A DNA stretch of 56,869 nucleotides from Diphasiastrum complanatum. Its lineage: Eukaryota; Streptophyta; Lycopodiopsida; Lycopodiales; Lycopodiaceae. Within the stretch, counting starts at the first letter, position 1. Each line of letters starts with the position of its first letter. Positions 10,371 to 22,089 of this stretch are shown piece after piece. The notes beneath the pieces are model-generated. The model saw only the letters and a list, made by a program, of their open reading frames with translations. It had not been told where the DNA came from and did no database searches. The stretch lies in assembly GCA_029204225.1 (NCBI GenBank), contig MU833397.1, forward strand, positions 1 through 56,869, given 5' to 3'. Both the position numbers and the translations under genes were made by a program.

Positions 10371-10481
10371 CAATAATGGTTCGAAAGTCGAACCATTTTT
10401 TTTTCCGGATTCAAACCAAAAAACGGTTTGTACCGGGCCGATTTGAACCGGCGGTTTGAACCGCGGTTCAACACAACTATG
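10371..10481. mobile_element. Short fold-back element, word GAACCG
   Basis: About 111 bp. It contains the exact palindrome GAACCGCGGTTC (10458-10469) and GGTTCGAAAGTCGAACC (10379-10395), and ends CACAACTATG like the other family members. The flanking octamers aaaatgcc (10363-10370) and caaatggc (10482-10489) match at 6 of 8. The left terminus CAATAATGG is only partly similar to the inverted right end. Confidence 0.5.
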
Positions 10482-13410
10482 CAAATGGCCAATGAGCATC
10501 AATTCAAAAATATAGAACAATTTTGCTAGAATCTTCATAACTTCCACATAAGTAGCCTAATATCCTTCAAATTCTCACACATGTGCATCATAATTGTATA
10601 GATACAATTAGTATCTGCAAATATGTAGCCAAAAGGTATGATTGTACTTTCAACATCAAATTGGTACAACAATGGAATCTTTCCACTTTCTTGATGAAAC
10701 TCTATCAAAAGTTAAAAACCCAAACTCACCAACAAAATTGTGTATATATCCAACGTAGGATAAGTATGTAAGATAACCATGCTATATTTTTTGTTGTTCC
10801 ATGTGTGATGATGGTACAATCATGCATAATTAAATTTATGGCGTCTTACACATAGAATGCAAAAATTGTAGTATGTACTCCTTGGGAAGACCTTGGGAGG
10901 AGAGAGAGATCTCCAACACCTTCTCTCCTCCCCCTCTCTTGCAACCTCAGAGCATTCAAGCACCTTGCACACTCCTCAAGCAATAGTTTAGATTCTAATT
11001 TCAACTGGTGGTGCGAATAAGCAAATACATATGATTCAAATCCATCAAATCATCCTCCTAGAAATCAAACCTTGAAATTGGATTTAGGGTTTTTTTATTT
11101 TGGTTATATGAGAGGGCTTCTAATACCTCAAAAAAGTGTTGGCTTAGGGTTAAGGGTGCAAACTAGGTACATGTTGAAAATGCAATTATGGTCTATGAAG
11201 TGACAAGTCCAAATTCCAAACTATATACTCCCAAGTCCTAAGTGTTAATCCCCAAATCACAAATGTCAAATGCTCAATGGCTTCAATGCTTAGTGTTATA
11301 GATTAGAATGATTCAAGAGCTCTTCAAAATTGGTTAAAACAACAAGAGTAGATAACTGATAGCAAGACACATCACACTTATACGCCTAGGTCTACTTTCG
11401 GCCCTTTGACACTACAAGTAGGCCATACGCTATAGATAAGCCCTCGAACACTACAAGACCTCTACGAAGGTTGTTTCAATCCAATCAGCTTTTTGCATTG
11501 GTCTAATTAAATATACCTATTAAACATTCACTACAAATATCAACGATTCTAAACTTTTGAATTTTGAAAAAAAAATGAATTTAGATAGATAAAGTATAGA
11601 AGAGATTTGTGCATTGATTTGGCAAAGACTCTATTTGAAACTAATCAAATTTTCAAAAGAAAAGAGATCCAACAAAGAACTAGTAAAAAAAATATTGCCC
11701 TGAAAAAAATTTCCAAACCAACCAATTCTAGTTTAAACCAAATTCACGGTTCGAACAAGGTTCAAACCACAATTCAATGGAACGCAAGGCAAAAGTGGAA
11801 GAATGAGGCTCCTTTCATGCTCCCCCTCATCAAATAATTGGTTAAGCCTTGGCCATTCCGATTTGAGGATTTGGGCTGGAAAATAGTTCTAGAAATAGAT
11901 GTCTACAAATAGCGGCATTCCATTCATCAGATGCTTTTGCCTTTGGCTAAGATCCCACACCCAATTCTAAGTTCCTTTATATTATTGCTATGCTTTTCAG
12001 GTTTAACTTTAAAATCTAGATAGACATGGATATGTCTTAAATTAGCTCTACTTAAAAATAAAACAAGTTCATTTTTAGCATATTGTATTATTGTGATTAT
12101 CTTGAAAGTTGGCATGCAAAGACTTTGCCTTGGTTCCTATTCTAAGTAGGTTTCAAAGTGGTCAAATTTCCAAAGATTGACCTATTATAAAACAACTCTC
12201 ACTTGCACAATTCATTTTCGCATTCTCATACATAAAATCTGCATATTTAAGGTATTGATCCAAAGCCAACTCATCTTATCGTTAAGACTCACATATTGTC
12301 ATCCTCCAACTTATGCATCTCTAGCTCACACTTGGCCATTTCAAGGTGATGTGCACATAATTGAAACTTTTTGGTTATGCATATATAGTCAACAACAGGG
12401 TGGAGTGTGATTGTTGACAAAGTCCGAAGACTCCACCCACAACATTAAAATATAGACCCTCTCAAGTTCACAAAGTCATGGACTCAAGTTCCATTCCAAA
12501 GCCATGAATGATCAGTCATTTCCTGTGCCAATTCTCCAACTCTAGCATTTCCATACATATAACTTTACTTTTAACATAAATCTGAAAAGTAGCAAAAACA
12601 TTCAAACATTAACATAAAAAGCATTCCAAAAATGCTTGAAAGTAAGGGATATCAGTAGGAGTAGTTAGTTGTGAATTTCCATATTCAAATATCAGGTTCA
12701 TTATAGAGTTCAACAAATCAGAGGGCTATGACAGCAATAAATAAAATCCAAAGTTAGAACAACAGACATCATCCAAATTCATAAAGAAGGTGGAGTGAAA
12801 TGCAATTTGTGGAAACATTGCATCATAGATCCCAACCATGTTGAGCCCTTATATTAGCCTTGGATCTGCACCAACACACAAATTAATCCATTCGACTTTA
12901 AGCTACCATAGCCCACCCCACAGAGTAGATTCTTTGCCTAGTCCATAAGGTCCATTGAGAGCTCTCGTCAGTTAACACCAGAACTGATGAATGTCTCACT
13001 TGAAGACCAACCAGCAATTTGGATAGCCAAGGCCCAATACCCGTTGTGCAAATGTCTATTCTACCGTTCACTAATCGACCCCACATTACCACTTTAGTCA
13101 TAGTTTACAGCTACCTCCGAATGTAACATCCAATTAAACACTAAACTCCATGGGCTTCCCTTGGCTTTAGGCTAGACCCCAAGAACCCTAATTAGCCAAG
13201 AACCCAACACACAAACTAAACCCTAAACTACCCCAATGGGCGTTGAAGTTATCCCCTTGTTTGACAAAGGACTAATGCAATAACAAGAGCGCATTCAGGT
13301 GAACGTGGACATAGAAGAAGAGAACGATATGCGCACAGCACAGTCAAATGTTGCTTTGTAGTTAACAAAACAACCCAATTAACAAAAAACACACAAAACG
13401 TGATCATAAT
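10482..13410. other. Long AT-rich spacer
   Basis: Short frames only, none with recognisable domains. A GGTTCGAAC/GGTTCAAACC cluster near 11745-11775 may be another decayed palindromic arm. The frame 12898-13101 (minus) was considered and not accepted. Confidence 0.5.
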
Positions 13411-13435
13411 GGCGAAGATGAACAAGATAGTACAG

Positions 13436-13632
13436 TACCTCCGTAGATGATGCTCCGACTCAAGTCGATCAGCTTGTGCCTTTTATGAAGTGATCAGATT
13501 CACCTACGAACTGCTCGAACAACAGCGCCAAGAATTAAGAAAGGGAAACACAAGCTTGAAAAGAAAGAAAGAGGCTTACTCGGCGGCTGTAAGGACAACA
13601 AGGAACTCCGCAAGAAGCAGATTCGCCATCTT
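13436..13632 (-). pseudogene. Possible 5' end of a host gene (two short exons)
   Basis: The minus strand starts ATGGCGAATCTGC near 13630 and reads MANLLLAEFLVVLTAAE up to a good donor (GA|GTAAGC, near 13578). A later segment encodes HKLIDLSRSIIYGG up to donor GAG|GTACTG near 13438. It joins in phase if AAAAG is used as acceptor; that acceptor has a poor pyrimidine tract. No further exons were found downstream. It could be a genuine first part of a gene lost to rearrangement, or chance. Product not recognised. Confidence 0.3.
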
Positions 13633-13639
13633 TTCAATG

Positions 13640-14925
13640 TGATGTGGTGAAAGAAAATCTTGAATTTTGTAATTTTCTTGTATTCTCATGAGTCCTCGAG
13701 AGACTTGTTGGTTGGCCCTTGGGAGGTTTAAGGAAAAGTCCTAACGCCCTAAACACAATTCTCACTTAAGTGCATCATCAAACTCCCTGCATACTAGGTA
13801 TCCGTCATACGGAGGTGGGCTACATGTTGTAGCAACCTGAGCTGCTCCAGGGTGGCCACAACAAGTAGCCCACCATTGAATGACAAATATCATACGTAGC
13901 ATTTGTAGATCTACAGCGGAGATTGAAAACATTTTAGAGGCCTTGATTGGGTTGTTCTTAACCAACCCGATGATGGCACGTGTCCGCTATCACTCCTTGC
14001 AAATCCTACGGAAATATGCTCAATTCGAGACAGTGTCTATAAATTATTGATGAGTCCTCCCTCTTTGAGTAGTGACAAGACCATCCCTCTTGTGGACGGT
14101 GACACGACCAAAGGACAAGCCATAATTTCCATAACATGAAAAGGAGTGGATATTATTATATGTGGTTGTGGGAATATTTCGAAAATTAAGTTACAATTGA
14201 GAATATATTAGTTATAACTAGAGACTATATTTGAACAAGAACGATGTGGCATTGTACCACAAAGGCCTTGCTATGTCATAATGTGGTATTTTAACTTTTT
14301 GTAAAGATTGGAAAAATGGAGAAGAATAGCTTAGTAAAATTTTGATGGTTATTCTTAACTTTTACAGGCAAATGTATTATGGATTGACATGATGGTTCTT
14401 TTTTGGTTAATAGATAATAACAAAGTTCGGTACAAGAAATAGAAACTTCAATCTCTTACGATACAACTTTTGTCTTCTATGATAGGATTTTTTGATGATT
14501 ATTATTTCATTGTATTAGACAACACAATTAGCCAAACAAAGTTGTCCTAGAAAAGACTCTTGCTCACCTCTACTTTCCAATCTAACATTGATTAGATGAA
14601 AGTGAAAACAGCCACAGATCTTTGAGGTCAATGAATGCTATGGGATAAGTATTTAGCTTGGTAATCTGCACCATAGTCATCGTGAAAATAATAAAAAGAT
14701 GAGCATGCGGATGATCGATGCTTTCGCATCCAGTAGCATCAATTTATTGTTATGTAAGTTAAGCATATATTATCTCATGACCAGTAGAATTGCACAAATG
14801 ACAATGTGTGTCAATCATGCATTGTTTCATTGTTGAACACTCATTCATCATATGGTTTCATGCACAGATGACGCACCAAACGTTTTTCCTGTTAGGATAT
14901 ATGTGAGGCAGTGCTAGCTTTACTA
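13640..14925. other. Intergenic spacer, nothing recognised
   Basis: AT-rich, no convincing coding frame or repeat. Confidence 0.5.
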
Positions 14926-14929
14926 ACTT

Positions 14930-15691
14930 GTGCATGCCTATTTTCTCATGCTTTCAGCTTTTCTTCAAACTGAGCTTGTGTTTTCTCCATCTACGTTTGT
15001 TGTTTTTGGCCAAGCTTCTCAAACTCATCCATCATCATTTTGGCAGTAGCATTGATGTTGGTAGATGCAATGGTGGTAGAAGTGGTGGTCGTTTGCCTAG
15101 CTATATAAAAATATATATTCCAATATGTGGCTCATCATCTGACTCCTCATCTTCTTCTCATACGGCATCATTCATTGCTTGTTGCAATTTCATATATTGT
15201 TTTCTTCGTTTGAGCTCATGCCTAATACTTTTTGGTAATCTTGCTAAAAACCACATGATCATGGCCTCATCAACAATTAGATATGGATCACATTCTGATC
15301 TAAGATGTTTGATACGTTCGATATAATCTCGAACCATGTCCTTCTTCCCTATCTTAATCTTACTCAGTAACATGAACGGATCTTCAAGAAACTTCCTTGA
15401 CTTGAAACGCATGATCGAGGCCACTTTGACAACTTCCCAATCAATACATTCTTCTAGAGTTTGATTGAAATACCAATGTTGCACAGCTCCCATAAGTGCC
15501 ATTGGAAATAATTTGAGCTTATCCTCTGGATTAACTTCACCACATATTTCACAAGCTTCTATATAGATTTTGAGAAATTTGATTAGATCTATGACTCCAT
15601 TATATTTTGGTATCTCCAGACAAGGTGTTTGTCTAATAATAGGACGCGGTGTTGGAAAGTTAAAATCCATATCTTCTTCACCTTGCGCCAT
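14930..15691 (-). pseudogene. Ty3/gypsy gag (Retrotrans_gag), truncated
   Basis: The first 177 codons (15158-15691) are open. They include IPKYNGVIDLIKFLKIYIE, EDKLKLFPMALMGAVQHW and MVRDYIERIKHLRSECDP, the standard gag capsid-like pattern. Downstream (15157-14930), homology to the gag at 26284-27604 continues in pieces through the linker EFEKLG, with stops and a frameshift; the zinc knuckle is missing. Paralogue of the gag at 26-27.6 kb but clearly diverged, so a separate old insertion. Confidence 0.85.
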
Positions 15692-16700
15692 TTTCTAAAA
15701 AAAAAATTAGATGAAATTCTTTGAACTTAGTAGACTAGTAACTTCTAGTTGTTCAATGGATATATATCTAGACTGTTCAAGGAGTTATTCTAAAAGTCCT
15801 ATTTGATCTGAGTCAAATTGATAATGATATCAAGAGATGATTTCTGGATTCGATCTTAAAACAACTAAATCAACACTCTAAAAATGGCAAAAACTTGGAT
15901 ATCACTGTCACAAACTTGGCAGTAGATAAATTAGGCTAATCTGAAGTCAATAATGACATTGGCAAAGGTTAACTAGGTGAGGGTTCTTATTTATCTTTTC
16001 TAAGTAAAAGATCATTGAAATGGCTATATTTGAAAATTCTGACAAAATTAACCTTCTCCCAGCAACTGGAGGTGGATCCTACTATAATAAATGTCTAGTA
16101 GGCTAGACGAAGGTTCTTATGGAATGCAAGAGGATTTTTTCAACTCGACAATGATTCACAATGGTATTCTTTCAGAAATAATCTTCACTTGAAAAAATAT
16201 AATAGGACTAACCTTCGCCATACTCACTGTCAGTACAATAGTATATTTGGAAGGTTCATGAATCCAATGAAGTTAATAGAGAAATAATGAGATTTTTAGA
16301 GAGAAAAATAATGTCCTTCATAAAAATGTTCAAAATCTCAAAGAACCTTCACTTGACTTGTATTTTGGGAACTAAGCTTCACCTGATTTATTGATGATCA
16401 AATACGGTATGAGAAATATCAGAAGAGTCAATGAGGGTTTAGTGAAGATTAACAAAGAGATACCTATATTTTTATTGAAAGAGTTGGCTTTCCTTCACAA
16501 AAAATGATCGGAACCTCAAGAAACTTTCACATTCACTTCTATTTCTAAAATTAACCTTTGTCGCGCTATCTATAAGTAGATCTCTGTCAAATTCAACTCC
16601 AGTAGGCTAGACGAGGGTTGAGGGTTGGTTTGAAATACATTTTAGTTTTTAGAAAAAACATAAATTTTTTGGCTATTTTTTAAAAATTTTCTAAAAAATG
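15692..16700 (-). other. Leader of the gag fragment with scattered GCGAAGGTT-like words
   Basis: Non-coding stretch upstream of gag. It contains variants of GGCGAAGGTT/AACCTTCGCC in both directions (for example near 15960, 16105, 16210 and 16610), as in the leader at 27840-28520. Confidence 0.5.
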
Positions 16701-16749
16701 GTTGGAAAGTAACATTTGCCCTTCAATCTGCTATGTTGTTAGTATTGTG

Positions 16750-17767
16750 AGTTAGTTCATGGTCACTCTCTATGTGGATGATACTCTATTATTCAGTAAC
16801 GATCTGAATCTGATGAAGGACACCAAATGCATGCTGGCCAAGGAGTACAAAATGACTGATATAGGTCCAACCCACTATTGGCTCGAAATCGAAATTTTTT
16901 GAATTCGACCCAACAGACTGATATTCATCAGCCAGCAAAGATACCTCACAAATGTGCCGAAAAAGTATGGAATGGCCAACTGCAAACCAAGTTACTTTTC
17001 ACTCGACCTTGGACTAAAGTTGTCAAAGGAACAATCTCCTCAAACCAAAGAAGAGGAGGAGGAAAAAAAATATTTGTTTCAGTCCATCATCGGCTCACTG
17101 ATGTATGCAACGATCTGCACTCGACCCGACATTGCATATTCAATCAGTTCACTCGGCCAGTTCCTATCAAATCCAGGCTTAGCCCATTGGAAAGCACTTA
17201 CAAAGGTCATGAAGTACATCCAAGCAACCAAACATCTCAGCATCTGTTATGGAGGCAGCCAATCTGCCAATATTCTAGGCAGATACACAGATGCGGATTG
17301 GACAGGGGATATCAATACCAAAAGATCGACTTCTAGATTTGTATTTTTATACAACCAAGGCCCGATCTCTTGGAACTGCCGAAAATAGACCTCAGTAGCA
17401 TTATCATCAACCGAATTAGAATATATTGCTGCCATGAATGCTACCAGGGAGGCAATTTGGCTGAGGCACCTGCTATCAAAAATCGACCTTGCATAGTCAC
17501 ATCCAATGGCCATTTTCCTTGACAACAAAAGCACCATAGCACTCTCTCTAAATCCGAGATTTCATTCTCGAAGCATATCAGAAGCAAGCATATCAAAATC
17601 AAGTATCGCTACTTAAGAGAGAAACTAAAAAGCAAGGATGTATCACTAGTTTATTGCATGACAGATTTGATGGCAGCAGATTACTTTACAGAGGCTCTTT
17701 CCAAAGAGCATCATCTCAGATTTAATGAAAAGTTAAATCTGAAAATCAAAGCTTCATTAAGGGGGAG
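16750..17767 (+). pseudogene. Ty1/copia RT end and RNase H, 3' part of a copia element
   Basis: It begins in the RT with LYVDDTLLFSND (the YVDD active site) and TDIGPTHYWLEIEI. After a shift it reads SIIGSLMYATICTRPDIAYS and RNase H blocks YTDADWTGDINTKRSTSRF, SWNCRK, stop, and STELEYIAAMNATREAIWL. It ends with DLMAADYFTEALSKEHH, then the purine tract and the LTR start. This is the usual copia order. Several stops and frameshifts; inactive. Confidence 0.9.
17759..17767 (+). promoter_or_regulatory. Polypurine tract of copia element
   Basis: AAGGGGGAG directly followed by TGTTGGAATTC, a typical copia purine tract and LTR start. Confidence 0.8.
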
Positions 17768-17950
17768 TGTTGGAATTCGATGCTCAGCCTCAAATCCATT
17801 CATTAATGAGTATTCTAACAGCTATACAAAATCAGAAAAAGAGAAGGGTTGAATTTCTGAGCAGAAGGTCAATCATAGACATGTAGCAAACGATGTTCTA
17901 AATGTTGTTCATTCATATAGATGTGGTCCAATGCAAACTCCATCATTTCT
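17768..17950 (+). repeat. Start of copia 3' LTR, end not defined
   Basis: Begins TGTTGGAATTCGATGC after the purine tract. Homology to an upstream LTR is not available in the window, and sequence from about 17955 is copia integrase, so the LTR is truncated. Confidence 0.5.
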
Positions 17951-17954
17951 TGAT

Positions 17955-18100
17955 ACAAAGTATTTCATTTCAAAATCTTTTGACAATTCAAGGAGAGTGC
18001 AGAATTGGAAACTAGAAAGAGAATTAAAGCACTGAGGTCTTACAACGGGGGAGAGTATATCTCAACCGAATTCAAGAAGTACTATTCTTATGTCCATGAC
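17955..18100 (+). pseudogene. Copia integrase fragment
   Basis: The frame gives FKESAELETRKRIKALRS then YNGGEYISTEFKKYY, the integrase core around the second catalytic Asp; here SDNGGEY has become SYNGGEY, so that residue is lost. Isolated fragment between two LTR pieces. Confidence 0.75.
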
Positions 18101-18160
18101 CAGTACATAGGATACAATATACTCCTAGTCTTGGATATACGGTACTCTAGTGAAACAAGC

Positions 18161-18600
18161 TGTTAGTTATGCCACGTCATACTGGGCATGACCCGAAAAT
18201 AACTAATATCCTTGTGAGGCCCAGAACACACTAATTGGGGTTAGTACAAGGTATGAGACAGTGTATGCATGTGTAGAGTTATCGATAGCAATTCTATGAA
18301 TAGTTGGTCCATGCTTAGGACTCTATTCTAGGTGAATCTATGTATAGGGAAGTTAGGGCTATGCATGGCTATGTGCCCAGGATGCTTTTGGCTCTATATA
18401 TGGAGGCCAAACTCGCCCTACTCCTCATTGTGGTCATTGATTCATTGCCAGACTTCTATATTCATACTTCTTGTTCCTTGGCTTGGGGTGAAGCTTCTAG
18501 AGTTTGATTGGATGCTTCTACTTGGTTGGGTGGTTTCTCCATAGTGTGTTATCCATTTTGTTTGTGATTTGTAAGCAGGATCTAAGGAGCTTCTCTTATA
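18161..18600 (+). repeat. Copia-type LTR (about 440 bp) with TATA box
   Basis: Starts TGTTAGTTATG and ends just before TGGTATCAGACC. A TATA-like CTATATATGG lies near 18394. The final bases TTATA instead of a standard CA end suggest a point mutation. No partner LTR in the window. Confidence 0.6.
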
Positions 18601-18601
18601 G

Positions 18602-18613
18602 TGGTATCAGACC
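18602..18613 (+). promoter_or_regulatory. Primer binding site, tRNA-Met type
   Basis: TGGTATCAGACC, one base away from the canonical TGGTATCAGAGC, directly after the LTR. Confidence 0.75.
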
Positions 18614-20220
18614 AAGGCTTACAAGCTTGGAGAGGTGGTGCTTTTCATTGGAGCTTGGTGGAGATCAATTAGTATTCTCATCCAAGAAGTGGAGCAAGGT
18701 TGCAAGTTGGTGGATCTTCCCAATTTCAATTTGCATGATCCATATCTCTCTCAATTTCATTGTGGATTATGGATAATTGTGCTAGGAAATCGATTTTGGT
18801 GGTCTTTTTGGAGCTTTAGCATGTGTAATTCAGAACTAGTTGTGGATGTGAAATTTCCAGCAAGTGTATTTACATTATAGTAGTTGAAATTCATGTTGCA
18901 TGTTGGATCTTTCCATGATTTAGGATTCTAGCCTATTTTGTGGCCAAATTTGGCTTGTTTTTCATGCTTTTTGGCACAAAAACGATAGTAAGAACCAAAA
19001 TCCAGATCAATTAGATGGTTATAATTCTGTAAATAGGATTGCATGTGTTAGAGAAAAATGTTCTTGCCATTAATTTCCAATTTGTCAAGGTGAAAATTTC
19101 TAGAAATGGCCAAAATCCATGATCTTTGCTTGTTTTTTCATGAAATTGGATGGTAGGAGGTTGTAGAACATCAATTAAAGCTGGGGAAAGATGAATCATG
19201 GTCTTTAGAAGTTGTCCTAGAAGTTAGAGCCAGTAATTCCAACAATTGGGTTTGTATGAAGTCAAAAATTGACAAAAATTGACCAATTTTGGTGAATTCG
19301 CTAAATCCATAAGGGGATCATTCTAAATTTATTACAGCATGATTAGTATTCTTTTTTACCTTCGCAGCAAGCTATCAGACCTATAAATTGATGGGTAGAG
19401 GCTTATGTTTCAATTCCATCAAGTTTGTGGCAATTTTGACTTCTAGAAATCAAGAATTCATGGTCCTCACTGCTTCATAGGATCTGTATGAAGGCTTCAC
19501 GAAACTCTTAGAGACCATTTAAGACTGTTTGGATCATCACTTTAAAGCTTTGTTGGATCTTTGCATGATTTTAGGCAGATTGGTCTTGAAAAAGTGCGCC
19601 CTCCTACAAGTTTTTTGGCTGTTCAAAACTCACATGTGTGAATCCTAGGTGGCGGCTAATGTGGCAAGTATCTTGTTCACTAGGTCTCACTCTATACTGA
19701 GCTTTATAGCACCCAATTTGGTTTCATGTAGCCAAAGATATGATCGTAAAAGTTTTGCAATTTTGTGAATAAAATTGGTAGAATTTCGAATTGTTCTGAT
19801 TGCATGCAAGTCAATTTCCTATTTGGTGGTATTGTGCTTGCATGGAATGTCTGCATGTTGATTATTAGAGTAATCCTGACATGCATAAGTGGTTTAGATC
19901 AATTTTGAGTGGTTATATGCATGCGCTCTGAATGATAGATACAAAACTGGGTTTTATAGCTGACAATTTCCGTAGAACTTGATTTTACGTAAAATTTCGT
20001 AATTGAGAAAAACCAGTTTAATGTTGCATGTCTTGCATGCCTGATGGACATTAATGCAGTAAGGTTAAGAATTGAACAGTGAATCGAATTTTCAATTTCG
20101 ATTGCTTAATAGCTGACAATGGATTTTTTATGAATTTCTAAACAACGTAAAAAAAAAAATTAAAAAAAATTAAAATGCAAATACTAAAAATTTTTAGTTT
20201 TTTTTTTAATTTTTTTGAAT
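18614..20220. other. Degenerate retroelement-like region, no domain recognised
   Basis: It follows the primer site, so its first part should be leader and gag, but no gag motif can be read. A loosely repeated phrase TTGGATCTTTNCATGATTT occurs near 18903 and 19553. The last 100 bases are A/T runs. Confidence 0.45.
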
Positions 20221-20225
20221 TATCT

Positions 20226-21380
20226 TGGGTCACAATATTTCATCAAGATAGATCTTAAGACAGGGTACCATCGAATAAGAATTAAGTCGGAAGATGTCCA
20301 AAAGACATGATTTCGTTCTAGATTTGGTCATTATGAATTTTTTGTGTTGCCATTTGGATTAACGAAATGCTGCAGCAACGTTCCAACAAATGATAAGAAC
20401 GATTTATTTCATCCATATTTGGAGAAATTTGTGGTTGTTTTCTTAGACGACATTCTTGTTTACAGTAGATCCTTGGTGGAACATGTAGAACACTTAAAAA
20501 TCGTCTTGATGAAACTCCTTCGGGAGTTACTCTATGCTAAAGAGTCCAAGTGTGAATTCTTTAAGCAAGAGTTATTTTATCTCAGTCATAAGATCACAGT
20601 AAATGGGATCAAGATTGACGAGGATAAAATCAAGATTGTGATTGAGTGGCCAATTTCAGGAACTGTGAGGCAAGTAAAGTCAATTTTGGATTTTACACTT
20701 TTCTTCATGAGATTTATTGAGGATTATGCTAAATTAGCAACTCCGCTCAATAATCTGACAAAAGGGAAAGAAAAAGAGGAATCAATCTAGTCCACCTGTT
20801 GTTTGGAATGAGAAATTGAATCAATGTTTTGAAAAACTTAAAACAATGATTGTTTCAGCTCCCGTGTTACAAATTGATGCACTTTGTGTCGAGCTCCCTG
20901 AGCTCCAGATGGTTGAGTTTGCATATAATAGTAGGAAACATTCTGTTACATGTTACATTCCTTTTATGCTTATATACGGTTTTCAACCTAGATCTCTAGT
21001 AAATGTTGAGACAAAGTCTGTTAAGATGCAGAAGGTTGCTGATTTTCCGCATGATGTGTAAGAAATGTTGCAAGTGGCTAAGGATAGTATCCGTATTGCT
21101 TAGGATAGAGCTAAATACTATATCGATCTTAAGAAATCTCCAAGAGATTTTAAAGTTGACGATTGGATATATCTTAGGATTCCAAAAGATTCTAAGATGT
21201 TACGTACTAGGAAGCATTATAAACTGTCTACCCATTATTGTGGACCGTTCAGGATTGCACTTAGAATTGGTTCTTTGGTGTATGAACTCTTCAAGGAAAA
21301 ATCGACTGCACACCCAGTGTTTCATGTAAGTCATTTGAAACTAAGTTTACGCGATAGTATAGTTCAGATTTCAGCATGAA
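20226..21380 (+). pseudogene. Ty3/gypsy pol remnant: RT joined to integrase tail
   Basis: 20226-20340 gives broken RT motifs (SWVTIF, RIRIKSEDVQKT, FRSRFGHYEFFVLPFGLT). 20344-20790 is open and carries FVVVFLDDILVYS (the YVDD-equivalent FLDD) and the CEFFKQELFYLSHKI connection. 20791-20880 enters RNase H (PVVWNEKLNQCFEKLK). At about 20883 the sequence jumps into the integrase C-terminal half (VEFAYNSRKHSVTCYIPF, then HPVFHVSHLKLS at about 21313-21348). RNase H and the integrase core are deleted. It is on the plus strand, opposite to the next element. Confidence 0.88.
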
Positions 21381-22004
21381 TGGTAGATCCACATCTTACT
21401 CTAACATCCATTAACTCTACGATCCATTAACACTACACATCCACAATAAGATAGCTTACTCTTTCTCTCTCATAAAAAGTATAATAACATACTATCCCAA
21501 TAACAATCAGATCCAACAATTAGCAAAATCCAAAGAAAGCATGAGAGAGGGAGGAAAAGTGATAGAGAACAAGGACATTCATCAATCTATTTGTGAAAGA
21601 ACCAATATGCTTTATTAAAATGAGGAAATGAACATGAGGAACAACTCGAGTTGGTCCCTTTTTATAGTAGAGAGGAGGACCCTGGCCTCTGAATCCTATT
21701 GGTCCATTTCTTGTCTCTCTAATTATTCAAATTTAAAAAAGTGTGGGAACCATCCAATTTGGAGGGAAACAATTTGAATTTGAATTTGAACCAATTTTGG
21801 TGGGAGTCCCAACTTTATTCACTAACTTGACATTTAGGCTTGCGACATTAAAAGTCCGGCAAAAAGGCCTAAAGTCCTTTTATTAACTTGTAACTAATCA
21901 ATCAAATCTCTATGTGATCATCGGGTTGGACTTACACACGCAGGGTGCCACACTTATTAACTAGGGTTAGGGTGGCCTTGGGATCCGCAAACCCTCCAAT
22001 AGTA
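21381..22004 (-). repeat. Probable 3' LTR of the Tat-like element
   Basis: It lies directly after the purine tract on the minus strand. It contains a TATA box CTATAAAAAG (plus 21658-21667) and, about 45 bp downstream, an AATAAA signal (plus 21611-21616), the layout expected of an LTR promoter and polyadenylation region. The exact ends are uncertain: the start reads TACTATTGG rather than TG, and the end was set at the edge of the neighbouring gypsy pol. Confidence 0.55.
21658..21667 (-). promoter_or_regulatory. TATA box in LTR
   Basis: The minus strand reads CTATAAAAAG inside the putative LTR, followed 45 bp on by AATAAA. Confidence 0.5.
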
Positions 22005-22013
22005 TCCCCCACC
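22005..22013 (-). promoter_or_regulatory. Polypurine tract of Tat-like element
   Basis: The minus strand reads GGTGGGGGA after the end of the extra ORF and before the LTR. Confidence 0.5.
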
Positions 22014-22089
22014 AAAACTGGTGGCGGTCCCACGACACCTGCAATATGCAGTTATTGGGGACTTTTATTAGCTTCGTGTCGAATCTTGA

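Noticed and set aside
10379-10395. GGTTCGAAAGTCGAACC considered as a tRNA B box
   Set aside because: No A box or cloverleaf around it; it is a palindromic arm of a small element.
12898-13101. Minus frame of 67 codons with protein-like composition
   Set aside because: No usable splice sites, no family resemblance, surrounded by AT-rich spacer.
14928-15326. Plus-strand frame of 132 codons
   Set aside because: Antisense of the gag fragment on the minus strand.
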